Assembly: GCF_013410945.1 (NCBI RefSeq)
Contig: NZ_JACCCH010000001.1
Coordinates: forward strand, 1,612,001-1,676,000
DNA length: 64,000 nt
Reading direction: 5' to 3'
From: Leifsonia sp. AK011
Lineage (GTDB): Bacteria > Actinomycetota > Actinomycetes > Actinomycetales > Microbacteriaceae
The notes under the pieces: generated by a model
What the model saw: only the letters and a program-made list of their open reading frames with translations
What the model was told of the DNA's origin: nothing
The model's database searches: none
In this document: piece by piece, positions 50,581 to 60,125 of the stretch
Layout: each line of letters begins with the position of its first letter
Numbering within the stretch: position 1 is the stretch's first letter
Program-made: the position numbers and the translations under genes

Positions 50581-51161
50581 GTTCACGATCCCCGGACTAC
50601 GATCGGCACGTGGACGACGACGTTCGGCTAGCCGCCGCTTTCGCGTCGGGCGACGACGCCGCCCTCGCGCGGGTCTACGAGCGCTGGGCCCCTCTTGTCT
50701 ACACGCTCGCGATCCGATCACTCGGCGACATCGGCGACGCGGAGGACGTGACCCAGAAGACCTTCGTGGCTGCATGGACGGGCCGCACGAGCTTCTCCCC
50801 GGAGCGCGCGAGCCTCTCAGCGTGGCTGGTCGGGATCGCGCGCAACAAGATCGCCGATACGCACGAGGCCCGCGCGAAGATCCGCCGCCTCCACGAACAG
50901 CTCACGACGATCTCCGTGGACTCTGACTGGGTCGCCGAACCCCCCGACCTTGCCGACACGCTCGTCGTGGCCGACGAGATCGCCCGTCTCGAACCCGATG
51001 CGCAGAGCGTTATGCGGCTGGCATTCTTCGACGACCTCACGCACAACGAGATCTCTGACCGTCTCGGCTTACCCTTGGGCACGGTCAAGAGCCATATCCG
51101 ACGCAGCCTGCAGCGGATGCGAGCACGACTGGAGGTGACCTATGCAACACATCGATCCTGA
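50577..51161 (+). CDS. ECF RNA polymerase sigma factor (SigK-like)
   Basis: The 194-residue protein has region 2 (AAFASGDDAALARVYERWAPLVYTLAIRSLGDIGDAEDVTQKTFVAAW) and region 4 (LTHNEISDRLGLPLGTVKSHIRRSLQRMRARL). It would direct RNA polymerase to a small regulon, likely including this operon. It is coupled to the sortase gene by ATGA, and its last 20 bases overlap the anti-sigma gene, which fits strict stoichiometry of the pair. Confidence 0.87.
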   Translation: MSSRSPDYDRHVDDDVRLAAAFASGDDAALARVYERWAPLVYTLAIRSLGDIGDAEDVTQKTFVAAWTGRTSFSPERASLSAWLVGIARNKIADTHEARAKIRRLHEQLTTISVDSDWVAEPPDLADTLVVADEIARLEPDAQSVMRLAFFDDLTHNEISDRLGLPLGTVKSHIRRSLQRMRARLEVTYATHRS

Positions 51162-51861
51162 TGTCCTTGCTCTCCTCGCCCTGGGCGAAGGGGTCGCCGA
51201 TGACGCGGACCGTGCCCACCTGGCTGGTTGCCCGGCGTGCACCGCCGAGCTCACGAAGCTCAGCCGTGCCGCACAGGTCGGTCGCTCGACGCTCGACGCC
51301 GAACTGCTCACCCCAGCCCCACGGGTCTGGGAGCGCATCGCCGAAGAAGTGGCGGCAACGACAGCGCCGTCAGGCGTGGCGAGTGATGCCCGCACCCCAC
51401 CCGTGCCTCGCATCGGTCGACGCGCCGGCAGAGGCTGGGCGCCGTTCGCCATCGCGGCGGCCGTCGTGGGGTTGCTCGCTGTTGGTGGGCTCGCGGCCTG
51501 GCAGACGCTTCGGCCTGCGGCATCCGTCGTGGTGGCCTCGGCGACACTCGATGCGTTCCCGGCCTGGCCCGACGCGACGGGCAAGGCCGTCGTCGAGGAG
51601 TCCGCGGACGGCGCCCGATTCGTCAGGGTGACGCTCGACGTACCGGAGGACCGCGAGGGCTACACGGAGGTGTGGCTCATCAGTTCGGATGCCACGCGCC
51701 TCATCAGCCTCGGAACCGTCGAGGGCAACTCCGGCACCCTGCCCATCCCCGCCGGGGTCGATCTGTCCGTCTACGATCTCGTGGATGTCTCGGCCGAACC
51801 CCTGGACGGTGACCCATCGCACTCCGGCGACTCGATCGTGCGTGGTCAGCTGAGCGCCTGA
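51142..51861 (+). CDS. Membrane anti-sigma factor (RskA-like)
   Basis: The 239-residue protein has an N-terminal zinc-binding anti-sigma motif (AHLAGCPACTAEL, HxxxCxxC), one membrane helix (FAIAAAVVGLLAVGGLAAW) and an outside domain with YTEVWLISSDATRLISLGTVEG, as in the RskA C-terminal domain. It should hold the sigma factor at the membrane until a signal from outside leads to its cleavage. Its ATG lies inside the sigma gene. Confidence 0.85.
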   Translation: MQHIDPDVLALLALGEGVADDADRAHLAGCPACTAELTKLSRAAQVGRSTLDAELLTPAPRVWERIAEEVAATTAPSGVASDARTPPVPRIGRRAGRGWAPFAIAAAVVGLLAVGGLAAWQTLRPAASVVVASATLDAFPAWPDATGKAVVEESADGARFVRVTLDVPEDREGYTEVWLISSDATRLISLGTVEGNSGTLPIPAGVDLSVYDLVDVSAEPLDGDPSHSGDSIVRGQLSA

Positions 51862-51903
51862 CGAGCCTTACCCCGGCAAAGCGGAGCGCGGTAGCATCCG
51901 TAC

Positions 51904-52314
51904 GTGGCTCCTGAGATGCCGGCTTTCGACCGGAACGACCTCGGCAAGGGTTCGTTCGGCCAGTACAAGTGGGGGCTGGCGCCGAACAACGCTCGTGTGC
52001 GCCTCAGGCTGGCGGGAAGCAATCCCCACCAGGAGACCCTGTCGGAGCTGCTCGCATCGGGCGACGAACTCGAGACGGCGATCACCCGACGCAACCAACA
52101 GCAGGACGCCGAGGATGCTCCCATCGAGGTGCGCCTGTTCACGGGGTCGCGGGTGACTGGTCCGGTCGGCTGGGTACCGCGCGGGCTCGAGGCAATCGTC
52201 GACGAGGCGCTTTCCAGACTCGACATGGCGGGCAAGCGCACCCGCATCCCCGTCGACATCATCAGGAAGGGCGGCCTTCTCCGGGTGGAGCTCCTGATGG
52301 GGGAGACGCTGTGA
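51904..52314 (+). CDS. Hypothetical protein, possibly HIRAN-related
   Basis: I do not firmly recognise this 136-residue cytoplasmic protein. The second half (VRLFTGSRVTGPVGWVPRGLEAIV, later IRKGGLLRVELLMGE) looks like a small beta domain that might relate to HIRAN modules, which bind DNA ends, but the evidence is weak. TAGCAT ends six bases before the GTG start (leaderless). The stop overlaps the lipase start as GTGA. Confidence 0.6.
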   Translation: MAPEMPAFDRNDLGKGSFGQYKWGLAPNNARVRLRLAGSNPHQETLSELLASGDELETAITRRNQQQDAEDAPIEVRLFTGSRVTGPVGWVPRGLEAIVDEALSRLDMAGKRTRIPVDIIRKGGLLRVELLMGETL

Positions 52315-53513
52315 AACGCTTCGTAGTCCTGCTCGTCGCCGCCAGTCTTCTTCTGTCGGGTTGCGTCTGGGATGCCGAGCGCCGGCTGGAGGAGGGGGCG
52401 CTCGACGAGATCAGCAACGAGTCCTTCTACTCCGTGCCCGACGACGTGCCAGCTGGCGAGCCCGGCGAGGTGCTGCGGTCCCTCCCGATTCTCTCGGCTC
52501 CGCTCGGGGTCGACGCGTGGCGGGTGATCTACCACACGACCGACGTCAACGGTCGGGATCTGTTGTCGTCGGCGATCGTCGCGGTGCCCGAGGGCGAACC
52601 TCCGGCCGGGGGTACCCCGATCGTGTCCTGGGGTCACCCGACGACGGGCGCAGCCCAGGGCTGTGCCCCGTCGGTCCTCATCGATCCCTTCCTCATGATG
52701 ACCGGGCTGTCCGAGTTCATCGCGGCGGGCTACGCGATGGTCGCCACGGACTATCCGGGCATGGCCGTGCGTGGCGATTCCTCGTACCTCATCGGTGTCA
52801 CGGAGGGCAACAGCATGCTGGATGCCGCCCGCGCAGCGCGCACGCTCAGCCCTGGCCTCAGTACCGACGTGGTGCTCTGGGGTCACTCGCAGGGCGGACA
52901 GGCGGCACTCTTCGCCGGGCAGCAGGCCGCTGCCGGGTACGCGCCGGACCTCGATGTGATCGCGGTTGCCACCGCCGCTCCAGCAGCAGATCTCTCTGAG
53001 CTCATGACCGACGACATCGACTACATGGAGGGCGTGACGATCACCGCCTATGCGTTCCCCTCCTTCGAGGCTGCGTATGCCGACCGCTACACGAAGGACG
53101 AGCTCACCGCCATCCTCACCGATGATGGCGCCGCCGCCGTGGACGAATTGGCGAGCATCTGCCTGCTCACCCAGGGTGACCGGCTCCATGCCGTCGCGAA
53201 GCCGCTCATCGGCAATTTCGTGCGCAGCAACCCAGCGACAACCGCGCCCTGGCAGACCCTCCTCGCCGAGAACAGTGCGGGAGCGTCACCGATCGGTGTC
53301 CCGGTCTTCATCGGCCAGGGGCTCGCGGATACGACCGTCGATCCGAGCTCGACCACGTCGTACGTGCAGCACCTCTGCTCGACGGGGGAGAACGTGACCT
53401 TCCGCGAGTTCGACGGTATCTCTCATCTGCTCGCTGGCTCGGTTTCCGTGCCGGATGTTCTGCCCTGGCTGCGCGGCATTCGCGAAGGATCCGCTCCGAC
53501 GGGGTCTTGCTGA
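52311..53513 (+). CDS. Secretory lipase-family lipoprotein
   Basis: The 400-residue alpha/beta hydrolase of the fungal-like secretory lipase (LIP) group has a lipobox signal (VLLVAASLLLSGC). Motifs are IVSWGHPTTGAAQGCAPS (oxyanion region), VLWGHSQGGQAALFAG (catalytic Ser), GQGLADTTVDP (acid) and FREFDGISHLLAG (His). It would hydrolyse lipids or esters on the outer membrane face. GTG start coupled to the small gene before it. Confidence 0.83.
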   Translation: MKRFVVLLVAASLLLSGCVWDAERRLEEGALDEISNESFYSVPDDVPAGEPGEVLRSLPILSAPLGVDAWRVIYHTTDVNGRDLLSSAIVAVPEGEPPAGGTPIVSWGHPTTGAAQGCAPSVLIDPFLMMTGLSEFIAAGYAMVATDYPGMAVRGDSSYLIGVTEGNSMLDAARAARTLSPGLSTDVVLWGHSQGGQAALFAGQQAAAGYAPDLDVIAVATAAPAADLSELMTDDIDYMEGVTITAYAFPSFEAAYADRYTKDELTAILTDDGAAAVDELASICLLTQGDRLHAVAKPLIGNFVRSNPATTAPWQTLLAENSAGASPIGVPVFIGQGLADTTVDPSSTTSYVQHLCSTGENVTFREFDGISHLLAGSVSVPDVLPWLRGIREGSAPTGSC

Positions 53514-53608
53514 ACCCGGGAACGGTCCGGGAATATCTGCACCACCCCTCCGGTTATGTAAGCTAGTCGATGCAAACGCATGGACTTTCGGCCCAACAGG
53601 AGCACACA

Positions 53609-54823
53609 ATGCAGTTCGGAATCTTCTCGGTCGGCGACATCACCGCCGATCCGACGGATGGCACCACCCCGAGCGAGAATGACCGCATCAAGGCCATCGT
53701 CGCCATCGCCAAGAAGGCGGAGGAGGTTGGGCTGGACGTCTTCGCACTCGGAGAGCACCACAACCCGCCGTTCTTCTCCTCGAGCCCCACGACGACTCTC
53801 GCCTACATCGCCGCGCAGACCGAGACGCTTCAGCTCTCCACCGCGACGACCCTGATCACCACCAACGACCCGGTCAAGATCGCCGAGGACTACGCGATGC
53901 TCCAGCATCTGTCCGATGGTCGTATCGACCTCATGATGGGTCGTGGCAACACCGGACCGGTGTACCCCTGGTTCGGCAAGGACATCCGCGACGGTGTTGA
54001 CCTCGCCATCGAGAACTACGCCCTTCTCCGCCGCCTGTGGAGTGAGGACGTCGTGGACTGGCAGGGCAAGTACCGCACGCCGCTGCAGGGCTTCACCTCC
54101 ACACCGCGCCCCCTCGACGGTGTCGCGCCGTTCGTCTGGCACGGCAGCATCCGTACGCCCGAGATCGCCGAGCAGGCCGCGTACTACGGCGACGGGTTCT
54201 TCGCCAACAACATCTTCTGGCCGAAGGAGCACTACCAGCGCCTCATCGCCTACTACCGCCAGCGCTTCGAGCACTACGGGCACGGCACCGCCGCGCAGGC
54301 GATCGTCGGCCTCGGCGGGCAGGCGTTCATGGCCAAGAAGTCGCAGGACGCCAAGAACCAGTTCCGCCCGTACTTCGACAACGCGCCGGTCTACGGCCAC
54401 GGCCCCGTGATGGAGGACTTCGCGGAGCAGACGCCGCTCGTCGTCGGTAGCCCGCAGGAGGTCATCGACCGCTACGCGTCCATGCGCGAGTTCTACGGCG
54501 ACTACCAGCGCCAGCTGTTCCTCATGGACCACGCCGGACTCCCGCTGAAGACCGTGCTCGAGCAGCTCGACATCCTCGGTGAGGAGGTCGTGCCCGTGCT
54601 CCGCAAGGAGCTGGCCGAGAACCGCCCCGCCGAGGTTCCGGATGCCCCCACCCACGCGTCGCTCGTGGCCGCCGCCTACGGCGACGGACCGGTCCGCGTT
54701 GCCATCCCCAACCCCAACCGCGGAGACAACCTCGCGGGTGACCGTCCCTACCGGGACACCCCCGCACGGCCCGCTCCCGCTGGCTCCTCCTTCGGCCCTG
54801 CCGCAACCAGGAAGGCAAGCTGA
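53609..54823 (+). CDS. LLM class flavin-dependent monooxygenase (CE1758-like)
   Basis: The 404-residue bacterial-luciferase-like TIM-barrel monooxygenase uses reduced FMN. Segments are QFGIFSVGD, DVFALGEHHNPPFFSSSP, DLMMGRGNTGPVYPWFGKD and FVWHGSIRTPEIAEQAAYYGDGFFANN. The C-terminal 60 residues are Pro-rich and variable. The ATG has AGGAG six to ten bases upstream. Its stop overlaps the next ATG (TGATG), and the next gene encodes the flavin reductase that would feed it. The substrate is unknown. Confidence 0.87.
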   Translation: MQFGIFSVGDITADPTDGTTPSENDRIKAIVAIAKKAEEVGLDVFALGEHHNPPFFSSSPTTTLAYIAAQTETLQLSTATTLITTNDPVKIAEDYAMLQHLSDGRIDLMMGRGNTGPVYPWFGKDIRDGVDLAIENYALLRRLWSEDVVDWQGKYRTPLQGFTSTPRPLDGVAPFVWHGSIRTPEIAEQAAYYGDGFFANNIFWPKEHYQRLIAYYRQRFEHYGHGTAAQAIVGLGGQAFMAKKSQDAKNQFRPYFDNAPVYGHGPVMEDFAEQTPLVVGSPQEVIDRYASMREFYGDYQRQLFLMDHAGLPLKTVLEQLDILGEEVVPVLRKELAENRPAEVPDAPTHASLVAAAYGDGPVRVAIPNPNRGDNLAGDRPYRDTPARPAPAGSSFGPAATRKAS

Positions 54824-55449
54824 TGACCGACAACACCACACGCAAGATCACCGTTGTGTCCTCTGGCCTGAGCCAGCCCTCGTCCACGCGACTGCTCGCC
54901 GACCGCATCGCGGCAGCGACCGTCGCGTCGCTCGAGGGCAAGGGCATCACGGCAGAGGTCACGGTGATCGAGCTGCGCGACCTTGCGCAGGACATCACCA
55001 ACAACCTCCTGACGGGGTTCGCCCCGCCGAAGCTCGAGGCGGCGATCACCGCGGTCACCGAGGCCGATGGCCTGATCGCCGTGACCCCGATCTTCACGAC
55101 GAGCTACAGCGGGCTGTTCAAGTCCTTCGTGGATGTGCTCGACCCGCAGTCGATCCACGGCCTGCCGGTTCTCCTCGGAGCGACGGGTGGCACTGAGCGA
55201 CACTCGCTCGCGATCGACTACGCGATGCGTCCGCTGTTCACCTATCTGCACGCCGTGCCGGTGTCGACGGGTGTATACGCGGCATCCTCCGACTGGGGGA
55301 GCGCGGAGGATGCGCTGCCCGGGCGCATTGACCGGGCCGCGGGCGAGCTCGCCGCCCTCGTGGTCGCGAGCGACCGCTCACAGCAGATCCGCGACCCGTT
55401 CGCGCTTCCCGAGGGCTTCAGCCCCGTGGGCGGATACGGGGCGCAGTAG
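54823..55449 (+). CDS. NADPH-dependent FMN reductase (CE1759-like)
   Basis: The 208-residue flavodoxin-like reductase has TVVSSGLSQPSSTRLLADR (FMN phosphate loop), VTPIFTTSYSGLFKSFVDVL and LLGATGGTERHSLAIDYAMRPLF. It reduces FMN for the preceding monooxygenase. The pairing with an LLM gene is a recurring actinobacterial two-component system. A strong hairpin terminates the transcript. Confidence 0.87.
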   Translation: MTDNTTRKITVVSSGLSQPSSTRLLADRIAAATVASLEGKGITAEVTVIELRDLAQDITNNLLTGFAPPKLEAAITAVTEADGLIAVTPIFTTSYSGLFKSFVDVLDPQSIHGLPVLLGATGGTERHSLAIDYAMRPLFTYLHAVPVSTGVYAASSDWGSAEDALPGRIDRAAGELAALVVASDRSQQIRDPFALPEGFSPVGGYGAQ

Positions 55450-55467
55450 CACCACAGCAACGACCGA

Positions 55468-55505
55468 GAGCGGCTGGCGGGGTCATCCCCTCAGCCGCTC
55501 TTGCG
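55468..55505. terminator. Terminator hairpin between convergent genes
   Basis: GAGCGGCTG (55468-55476) pairs with CAGCCGCTC (55492-55500), with an inner GGGG/CCCC pairing around TCAT, then TTG. The right arm includes the stop of the opposing DUF5302 gene, so it may act on both strands. Confidence 0.65.
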
Positions 55506-55673
55506 TCGGAACTCCCGCTTGTGATCGGCCTTGGGTCGCGCCCCTCCGATGGTCGAACTGGAGGCGGGGCCATCCTTCGGTGCGTTCGAGCCCTGCTTCT
55601 TGCGCTCGAGGGCCTCACGGAACTTGCGCTTCGTCTCCTCGGCAGGGTCTGTCGATGCGGCGTCGTCATCCAT
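55491..55673 (-). CDS. DUF5302 family small protein
   Basis: The 60-residue, highly charged protein starts MDDDAASTDPAEETKRKFREALERK and ends HKREFRRKSG, as in the actinobacterial DUF5302 family. The middle is probably disordered. Function is unknown. TAGGCT on the reverse strand ends seven bases before the ATG, so a leaderless mRNA is likely. Confidence 0.78.
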   Translation of the reverse strand: MDDDAASTDPAEETKRKFREALERKKQGSNAPKDGPASSSTIGGARPKADHKREFRRKSG

Positions 55674-55683
55674 GAGGCCCAGC

Positions 55684-56304
55684 CTACGACCGCAACTCGG
55701 CGGATGACGCGGATCGGGCAGCCCACCGCGCGGTGATCGCGTCGATCGTCACCCCGAGCGCGATCGCGACAGCCACCGAGATCACGATCGCGAGGATCGG
55801 GTACTCGGCCAGCCACGCACCGAAGAGTGCTCCGATCACGCAGTTGTAGATCGCCCAGCCCGTGCCGGCGACCACCGTCAGGGGCAGGTACCTGCGGTAG
55901 GAGCACCCGGTGGCGCCCGCGGTCAGGTTGGCCGCAATCCGAGCGAACGGGATGTACCGGGCCGTGAGTATGAGCGAGGCCGGACGTTTCTCGAGCGCTC
56001 GCCGTGCGTACTCGATCGCCGCGGACACCCGAGGACCGCGCATCCATCGGAACCGGGTCGTGCCGATGCGCTTCCCGATGACGTAGCAGAGGTTGTCGCC
56101 GACGACGGCGCCGACCGCCGCGACCGGGATGAGCACCCAGAGGGACGGCTCGCCCGTGGAGAGAGCGAGCGACGCGAGGGCGACCACGACGGTCTCGCTC
56201 GGGAGGATGACGGTGAAGGCATCGGCGACCACAAGCACGAACACCCCGAAGTACAGCCACGGGGATCCTGCTGCGGCGGTGAGCCAGTCGAGAACGACGT
56301 CCAT
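55684..56304 (-). CDS. DedA family membrane protein
   Basis: The 206-residue VTT-domain protein has VADAFTVILPSETVVVALASLAL, GDNLCYVIGKRIG, RWMRGPRVSAAIEYARRALEKRPASLILTARYIPFARIAANLTAG (the FxxRxxPxxR-like DedA motif) and WAIYNCVIGALFGAWLA. DedA proteins act in lipid scrambling or recycling of undecaprenyl or aminophospholipids and in membrane potential maintenance. The short DUF5302 gene ahead overlaps nothing; the gap is 10 bases and its own -10 lies in it. Confidence 0.85.
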   Translation of the reverse strand: MDVVLDWLTAAAGSPWLYFGVFVLVVADAFTVILPSETVVVALASLALSTGEPSLWVLIPVAAVGAVVGDNLCYVIGKRIGTTRFRWMRGPRVSAAIEYARRALEKRPASLILTARYIPFARIAANLTAGATGCSYRRYLPLTVVAGTGWAIYNCVIGALFGAWLAEYPILAIVISVAVAIALGVTIDAITARWAARSASSAELRS

Positions 56305-56395
56305 CGCTGTCCGTTGTAGCCACCGAAGGTGAACAGCGGGGGTCGCCGCAGGCACTTCCCTAGGTTCGCCACGCCGCAACTGGTACGATTCATGA

Positions 56396-56528
56396 GGTTG
56401 ATTACGGGTTTCCGTAAGATGACAACCGGAGCAGGCTGGCAAGAAGCTGGTCACCGGTGGTGAACTACCAAGCGAGAAGCATGGTGTTTTTCTACTGTTG
56501 ACCAGAGCAGTGCCGACATCTACGGCAC
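56396..56528 (+). ncRNA. Actino-pnp leader RNA
   Basis: The 354-base gap upstream of pnp holds a structured leader. Hairpin 1 has GGTTG (56396-56400) with CAACC (56423-56427) and inner TTACGG with CCGTAA. Hairpin 2 closes with CTGGTCA (56447-56453) and TGACCAG (56499-56505). Hairpin 3 is GTGCCG (56510-56515) with CGGCAC (56523-56528). Position and class fit the Actino-pnp motif known upstream of polynucleotide phosphorylase genes in actinobacteria, probably a site of RNase III or PNPase autoregulation. TACGAT just upstream could be the -10. Confidence 0.65.
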
Positions 56529-56658
56529 GTATGCCACAGCGCCCCTCGTTCGCGAGTGTGCGCCGCTTTCTGCCTCCTCCCTGCTCCTTGCTCATGTCAG
56601 AGCACTGATGAGTCGCGCGCCACACGGGTTCGCGACGGTAAACAAAGGAGAAAACCCC

Positions 56659-58938
56659 TTGGAGGGTCCAGAAATCAAGTTCGCCGAGGCCGTTATCGAT
56701 AACGGTTCGTTCGGCAAGCGCGTCGTCCGTTTCGAAACCGGTCGTCTCGCACAGCAGGCCCAGGGCGCGGTCGCCGCGTACCTCGACGAGGACACGATGA
56801 TCCTGTCCGCGACGAGTGCCGGAAAGCACCCGCGCGAGGGATTCGACTTCTTCCCGCTCACGGTCGACGTGGAAGAGCGTTCGTACGCAGCAGGCAAGAT
56901 CCCCGGAAGCTTCTTCCGTCGCGAGGGTCGCCCCTCGACCGAGGCCATCCTCGTCTGCCGCCTCATCGACCGTCCGCTGCGCCCGACCTTCGTCGAGGGC
57001 CTGCGCAACGAGGTCCAGATCGTCATCACGGTGCTCTCCATCGCACCCGACGAGTTCTACGACGCGCTCGCGATCAACGCTGCGTCCGCATCCACCCAGA
57101 TCTCGGGCCTGCCGTTCTACGGCCCCGTCGCTGGCGTGCGTCTCGCACTCATCGGTGACCAGTGGGTCGCCTTCCCGAAGTTCTCGCAGCTCGAGGAGGC
57201 CGTCTTCGACCTCACCGTCGCTGGCCGCCTCGTCGTCGACGAGAACGGCAACGAGGATGTCGCGATCATGATGGTCGAGGCCGAGGCCACCGAGGTGAGC
57301 TGGGACCTGATCAAGGCCGGTGCGACCAAGCCAGACGAGGCCGTCGTCGCCCAGGGCCTCGAGGCATCCAAGCCGTTCCTCAAGCAGCTCATCAAGGCCC
57401 AGGAGTCGCTCGCAGTCCAGGCCGCGAAGCCGATCCAGGACTTCCCGCTGTTCCCGCCGTACGCGCAGAGCACCTACGACGCCGTCGCGGCCTTCGCCTA
57501 CGACGAGCTGGGGGGCGTGTACCAGATCGCCGACAAGATCGAGCGCCAGAACGCGGATGACGCGCTCAAGGCCCGCGTCAAGGAGACCATCACCGCGAAG
57601 GTCGCCGCCGAGGAGCTTCCGGAGTCGGCACTCGCCGAGGTCAGCGCAGCCTACAAGTCGGTGTCGAAGGTCGTCATGCGCAACCGCGTGCTGACCGAGG
57701 GCATCCGTATCGACGGTCGTGGCCTGAGCGACATCCGTGCGCTCGACGCCGAGGTGCAGGTCATTCCGCGTGTTCACGGTTCCGCGATCTTCCAGCGCGG
57801 TGAGACCCAGATCCTGGGTGTCACGACGCTCAACATGCTCAAGATGGAGCAGCAGATCGACTCCCTGAGCCCGATCACCAAGAAGCGCTACCTGCACCAC
57901 TACAACTTCCCGCCCTACTCGACCGGTGAGACCGGCCGCGTGGGCAGCCCGAAGCGTCGCGAGATCGGGCACGGCTTCCTCGCCGAGCGCGCCCTCGTGC
58001 CGGTTCTGCCGCCCCGCGAGGAGTTCCCCTACGCGATCCGCCAGGTGTCCGAGGCTCTCGGCTCCAACGGTTCGACGTCGATGGGTTCGGTCTGCGCATC
58101 CACCCTCTCGTTGCTCAACGCCGGTGTGCCGCTGCGCGCACCCGTTGCCGGAATCGCGATGGGCCTCATCTCCGACGTTGTTGACGGCCAGACGCGTTAC
58201 GCGGCCCTGACCGACATCCTCGGCGCCGAGGATGCGCTCGGCGACATGGACTTCAAGGTCGCGGGTACCTCCGAGTTCGTCACCGCGATCCAGCTCGACA
58301 CGAAGCTCGCGGGCCTGCCCTCGAGCGTGCTCGACGGTGCGCTCAAGCAGGCCAAGGAGGCTCGCACCGCGATCCTCGCCGTGATCAACGCCGCGATCGA
58401 CGCGCCCGACGAGATGGCGCCGACCGCGCCGCGCGTCATCAGCGTGCAGATCCCGGTCGACAAGATCGGTGAGCTGATCGGCCCGAAGGGCAAGACGATC
58501 AACCAGATCCAGGACGACACCGGGGCAGACATCTCGATCGAGGATGACGGCACCGTGTACATCGGCGCCGTCGACGGCCCGTCGGCCGAGGCCGCTCGCG
58601 CCGCGGTCAACGCGATCGCGAACCCGCTGAACCCCGAGGTCGGCGAGCGGTTCCTCGGAACCGTCGTCAAGCTCGCGACGTTCGGTGCCTTCGTGTCGCT
58701 CACTCCCGGCAAGGACGGCCTGCTGCACATCAGCGAGGTCCGCAAGCTCGCCGGTGGCAAGCGCGTCGAGAACGTTGAGGACGTGCTCTCCGTCGGCCAG
58801 AAGATCCAGGTCGAGATCACCAAGATCGACGATCGCGGAAAGCTCTCGCTGGCTCCGGTCTCGGATGAGGCCGACTCGGCCGACACCGACGGCTCCGCCG
58901 CCGCGTCCGAGGGCCCCGAGGCTCCCGCCGAGGGCTAG
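56659..58938 (+). CDS. pnp: Polynucleotide phosphorylase
   Basis: The 759-residue 3'-5' phosphorolytic exoribonuclease trims and degrades mRNA and adds tails in actinobacteria. It has two RNase PH domains (about 1-230 and 350-570, with [27 protein letters not shown] and [20 protein letters not shown]), a helical linker, a KH domain ([17 protein letters not shown]) and an S1 domain ([24 protein letters not shown]). The start is a TTG at 56659: AAAGGAG lies eight bases upstream and the sequence reads [15 protein letters not shown] from the second residue, as in relatives. No ATG or GTG fits better. Confidence 0.95.
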   Translation: MEGPEIKFAEAVIDNGSFGKRVVRFETGRLAQQAQGAVAAYLDEDTMILSATSAGKHPREGFDFFPLTVDVEERSYAAGKIPGSFFRREGRPSTEAILVCRLIDRPLRPTFVEGLRNEVQIVITVLSIAPDEFYDALAINAASASTQISGLPFYGPVAGVRLALIGDQWVAFPKFSQLEEAVFDLTVAGRLVVDENGNEDVAIMMVEAEATEVSWDLIKAGATKPDEAVVAQGLEASKPFLKQLIKAQESLAVQAAKPIQDFPLFPPYAQSTYDAVAAFAYDELGGVYQIADKIERQNADDALKARVKETITAKVAAEELPESALAEVSAAYKSVSKVVMRNRVLTEGIRIDGRGLSDIRALDAEVQVIPRVHGSAIFQRGETQILGVTTLNMLKMEQQIDSLSPITKKRYLHHYNFPPYSTGETGRVGSPKRREIGHGFLAERALVPVLPPREEFPYAIRQVSEALGSNGSTSMGSVCASTLSLLNAGVPLRAPVAGIAMGLISDVVDGQTRYAALTDILGAEDALGDMDFKVAGTSEFVTAIQLDTKLAGLPSSVLDGALKQAKEARTAILAVINAAIDAPDEMAPTAPRVISVQIPVDKIGELIGPKGKTINQIQDDTGADISIEDDGTVYIGAVDGPSAEAARAAVNAIANPLNPEVGERFLGTVVKLATFGAFVSLTPGKDGLLHISEVRKLAGGKRVENVEDVLSVGQKIQVEITKIDDRGKLSLAPVSDEADSADTDGSAAASEGPEAPAEG

Positions 58939-58951
58939 CAGTAGTCACTGA

Positions 58952-58990
58952 TGAGGGCCCGTCTCCGAGGAGGCGGGCCCTCATTGCGTT
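58952..58990 (+). terminator. Rho-independent terminator after pnp
   Basis: TGAGGGCCCG (58952-58961) pairs with CGGGCCCTCA (58974-58983), with CTCC/GGAG inside, followed by TTGCGTT. It is among the clearest terminators in the window. Confidence 0.8.
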
Positions 58991-59090
58991 AACGGGGCCT
59001 CTACCACGGAGTGGTAACGATTGGCCTGTCGCTCCCCGCCGTCTCCGCACAGCGTTCTACTCTGGTCGTGACCGGAGGGGTACCGGTCGG

Positions 59091-60092
59091 ATGGCAGGAA
59101 TCGTGACGCAGCTGCAGCAGGTGGCGGTGGCGGTGGCCACCGGGCACCTCGACGCGGCCACGAGGGGCCCACTCCGGTTCCGCGCAGTCGGATCATCCGA
59201 TCTCAGCGTCTTCCCCCTCGCCCTCAGCGGCAACGTCTTCGGGTGGACGGCGGATGACGCCGAGACCAACTCGATCCTCGACGCCTACGCCGAACAGGGC
59301 GGCAACTTCGTCGATACCGCCGATTCGTATGCGGGCGGCCGCAGCGAGACCATGATCGGCAACTGGATGCGCAAGCGCCGGAACCGCAGCAGCATGGTCG
59401 TGGCAACCAAGGTCGGCAAGTCCGCCGATCACCCCGGCCTGCGTGCCCGGGTTCTCACGAGGGCTGTTCACGCCTCCCTGAATCGCCTGGGCACCGACCG
59501 CATCGACCTGCTCTACCTGCACATCGACGACGTGAACGTCGAGTTCGAGGAGACCCTGCTCGCGGTGGACGAACTGATCCGCGCGGGCAAGGTCCGCTAC
59601 TTCGGATGCTCGGACCACACGGGCAACCGCCTCATCGAGGCGCGCGTCGCCTCGGCGCAGCTCGGTGTCGCGCCCATGGTCGCGCTGCAGAACCGCTACA
59701 ACCTGCTTCAGCGCTCGGAGTACGAGGGGGACCTCGCCCACGTCGCAGCCCAGCAGGGACTCGGAGTCATGCCGAGGTTCGCCCTCGCGAGCGGGTTCCT
59801 GACGGGCAAGTACCGCCAGCGGTCCGACGTTGCACTGAATCAGCGGCGGGGCGAGGTTGCCAAACTCATGACGCGCAGGGGAATGCGCATCCTGACTGCC
59901 TTGGACCGGGTCGCGCGGGAGCAGTCCACGACCGTGGCATCCGTCGCCCTCGCCTGGCTTCTCGCGAAGCCCGGAGTGGTCGCGCCCGTGGCCTCGGTAA
60001 CGAGCGCTGAGCAACTCGCCGACCTCTCGGACGCCGTCACGCTTCAACTCACCCGCCACCAGATGGCAGACCTGGACAGGGCCTCGCAGTAG
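59091..60092 (+). CDS. Aldo/keto reductase
   Basis: The 333-residue NADPH-dependent TIM-barrel reductase has FPLALSGNVFGWTADDAET, GGNFVDTADSYAGGRSETMIGNW (catalytic Asp and Tyr), VVATKVGK (Lys), DLLYLHIDD (His) and the cofactor segment APVASVTSAEQLADL. A 30-residue N-terminal extension precedes the usual start of the fold. GGAGGGG lies upstream of the ATG. It may reduce aldehydes or be of the YhdN/Tas type; the substrate is unknown. Confidence 0.85.
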   Translation: MAGIVTQLQQVAVAVATGHLDAATRGPLRFRAVGSSDLSVFPLALSGNVFGWTADDAETNSILDAYAEQGGNFVDTADSYAGGRSETMIGNWMRKRRNRSSMVVATKVGKSADHPGLRARVLTRAVHASLNRLGTDRIDLLYLHIDDVNVEFEETLLAVDELIRAGKVRYFGCSDHTGNRLIEARVASAQLGVAPMVALQNRYNLLQRSEYEGDLAHVAAQQGLGVMPRFALASGFLTGKYRQRSDVALNQRRGEVAKLMTRRGMRILTALDRVAREQSTTVASVALAWLLAKPGVVAPVASVTSAEQLADLSDAVTLQLTRHQMADLDRASQ

Positions 60093-60125
60093 CAGCTGGC
60101 CCCGGGGCTGGAGCCGAGTGTCGGC

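Noticed and set aside
51904-52314. Firm assignment as a HIRAN protein
   Set aside because: Only a faint resemblance in the second half. Without a profile search it stays hypothetical.
55684-58728. A 1,014-codon open frame on the minus strand across pnp and the leader
   Set aside because: It is the antisense shadow of pnp with its codon bias reflected. Only its last 206 codons (DedA) have protein character.
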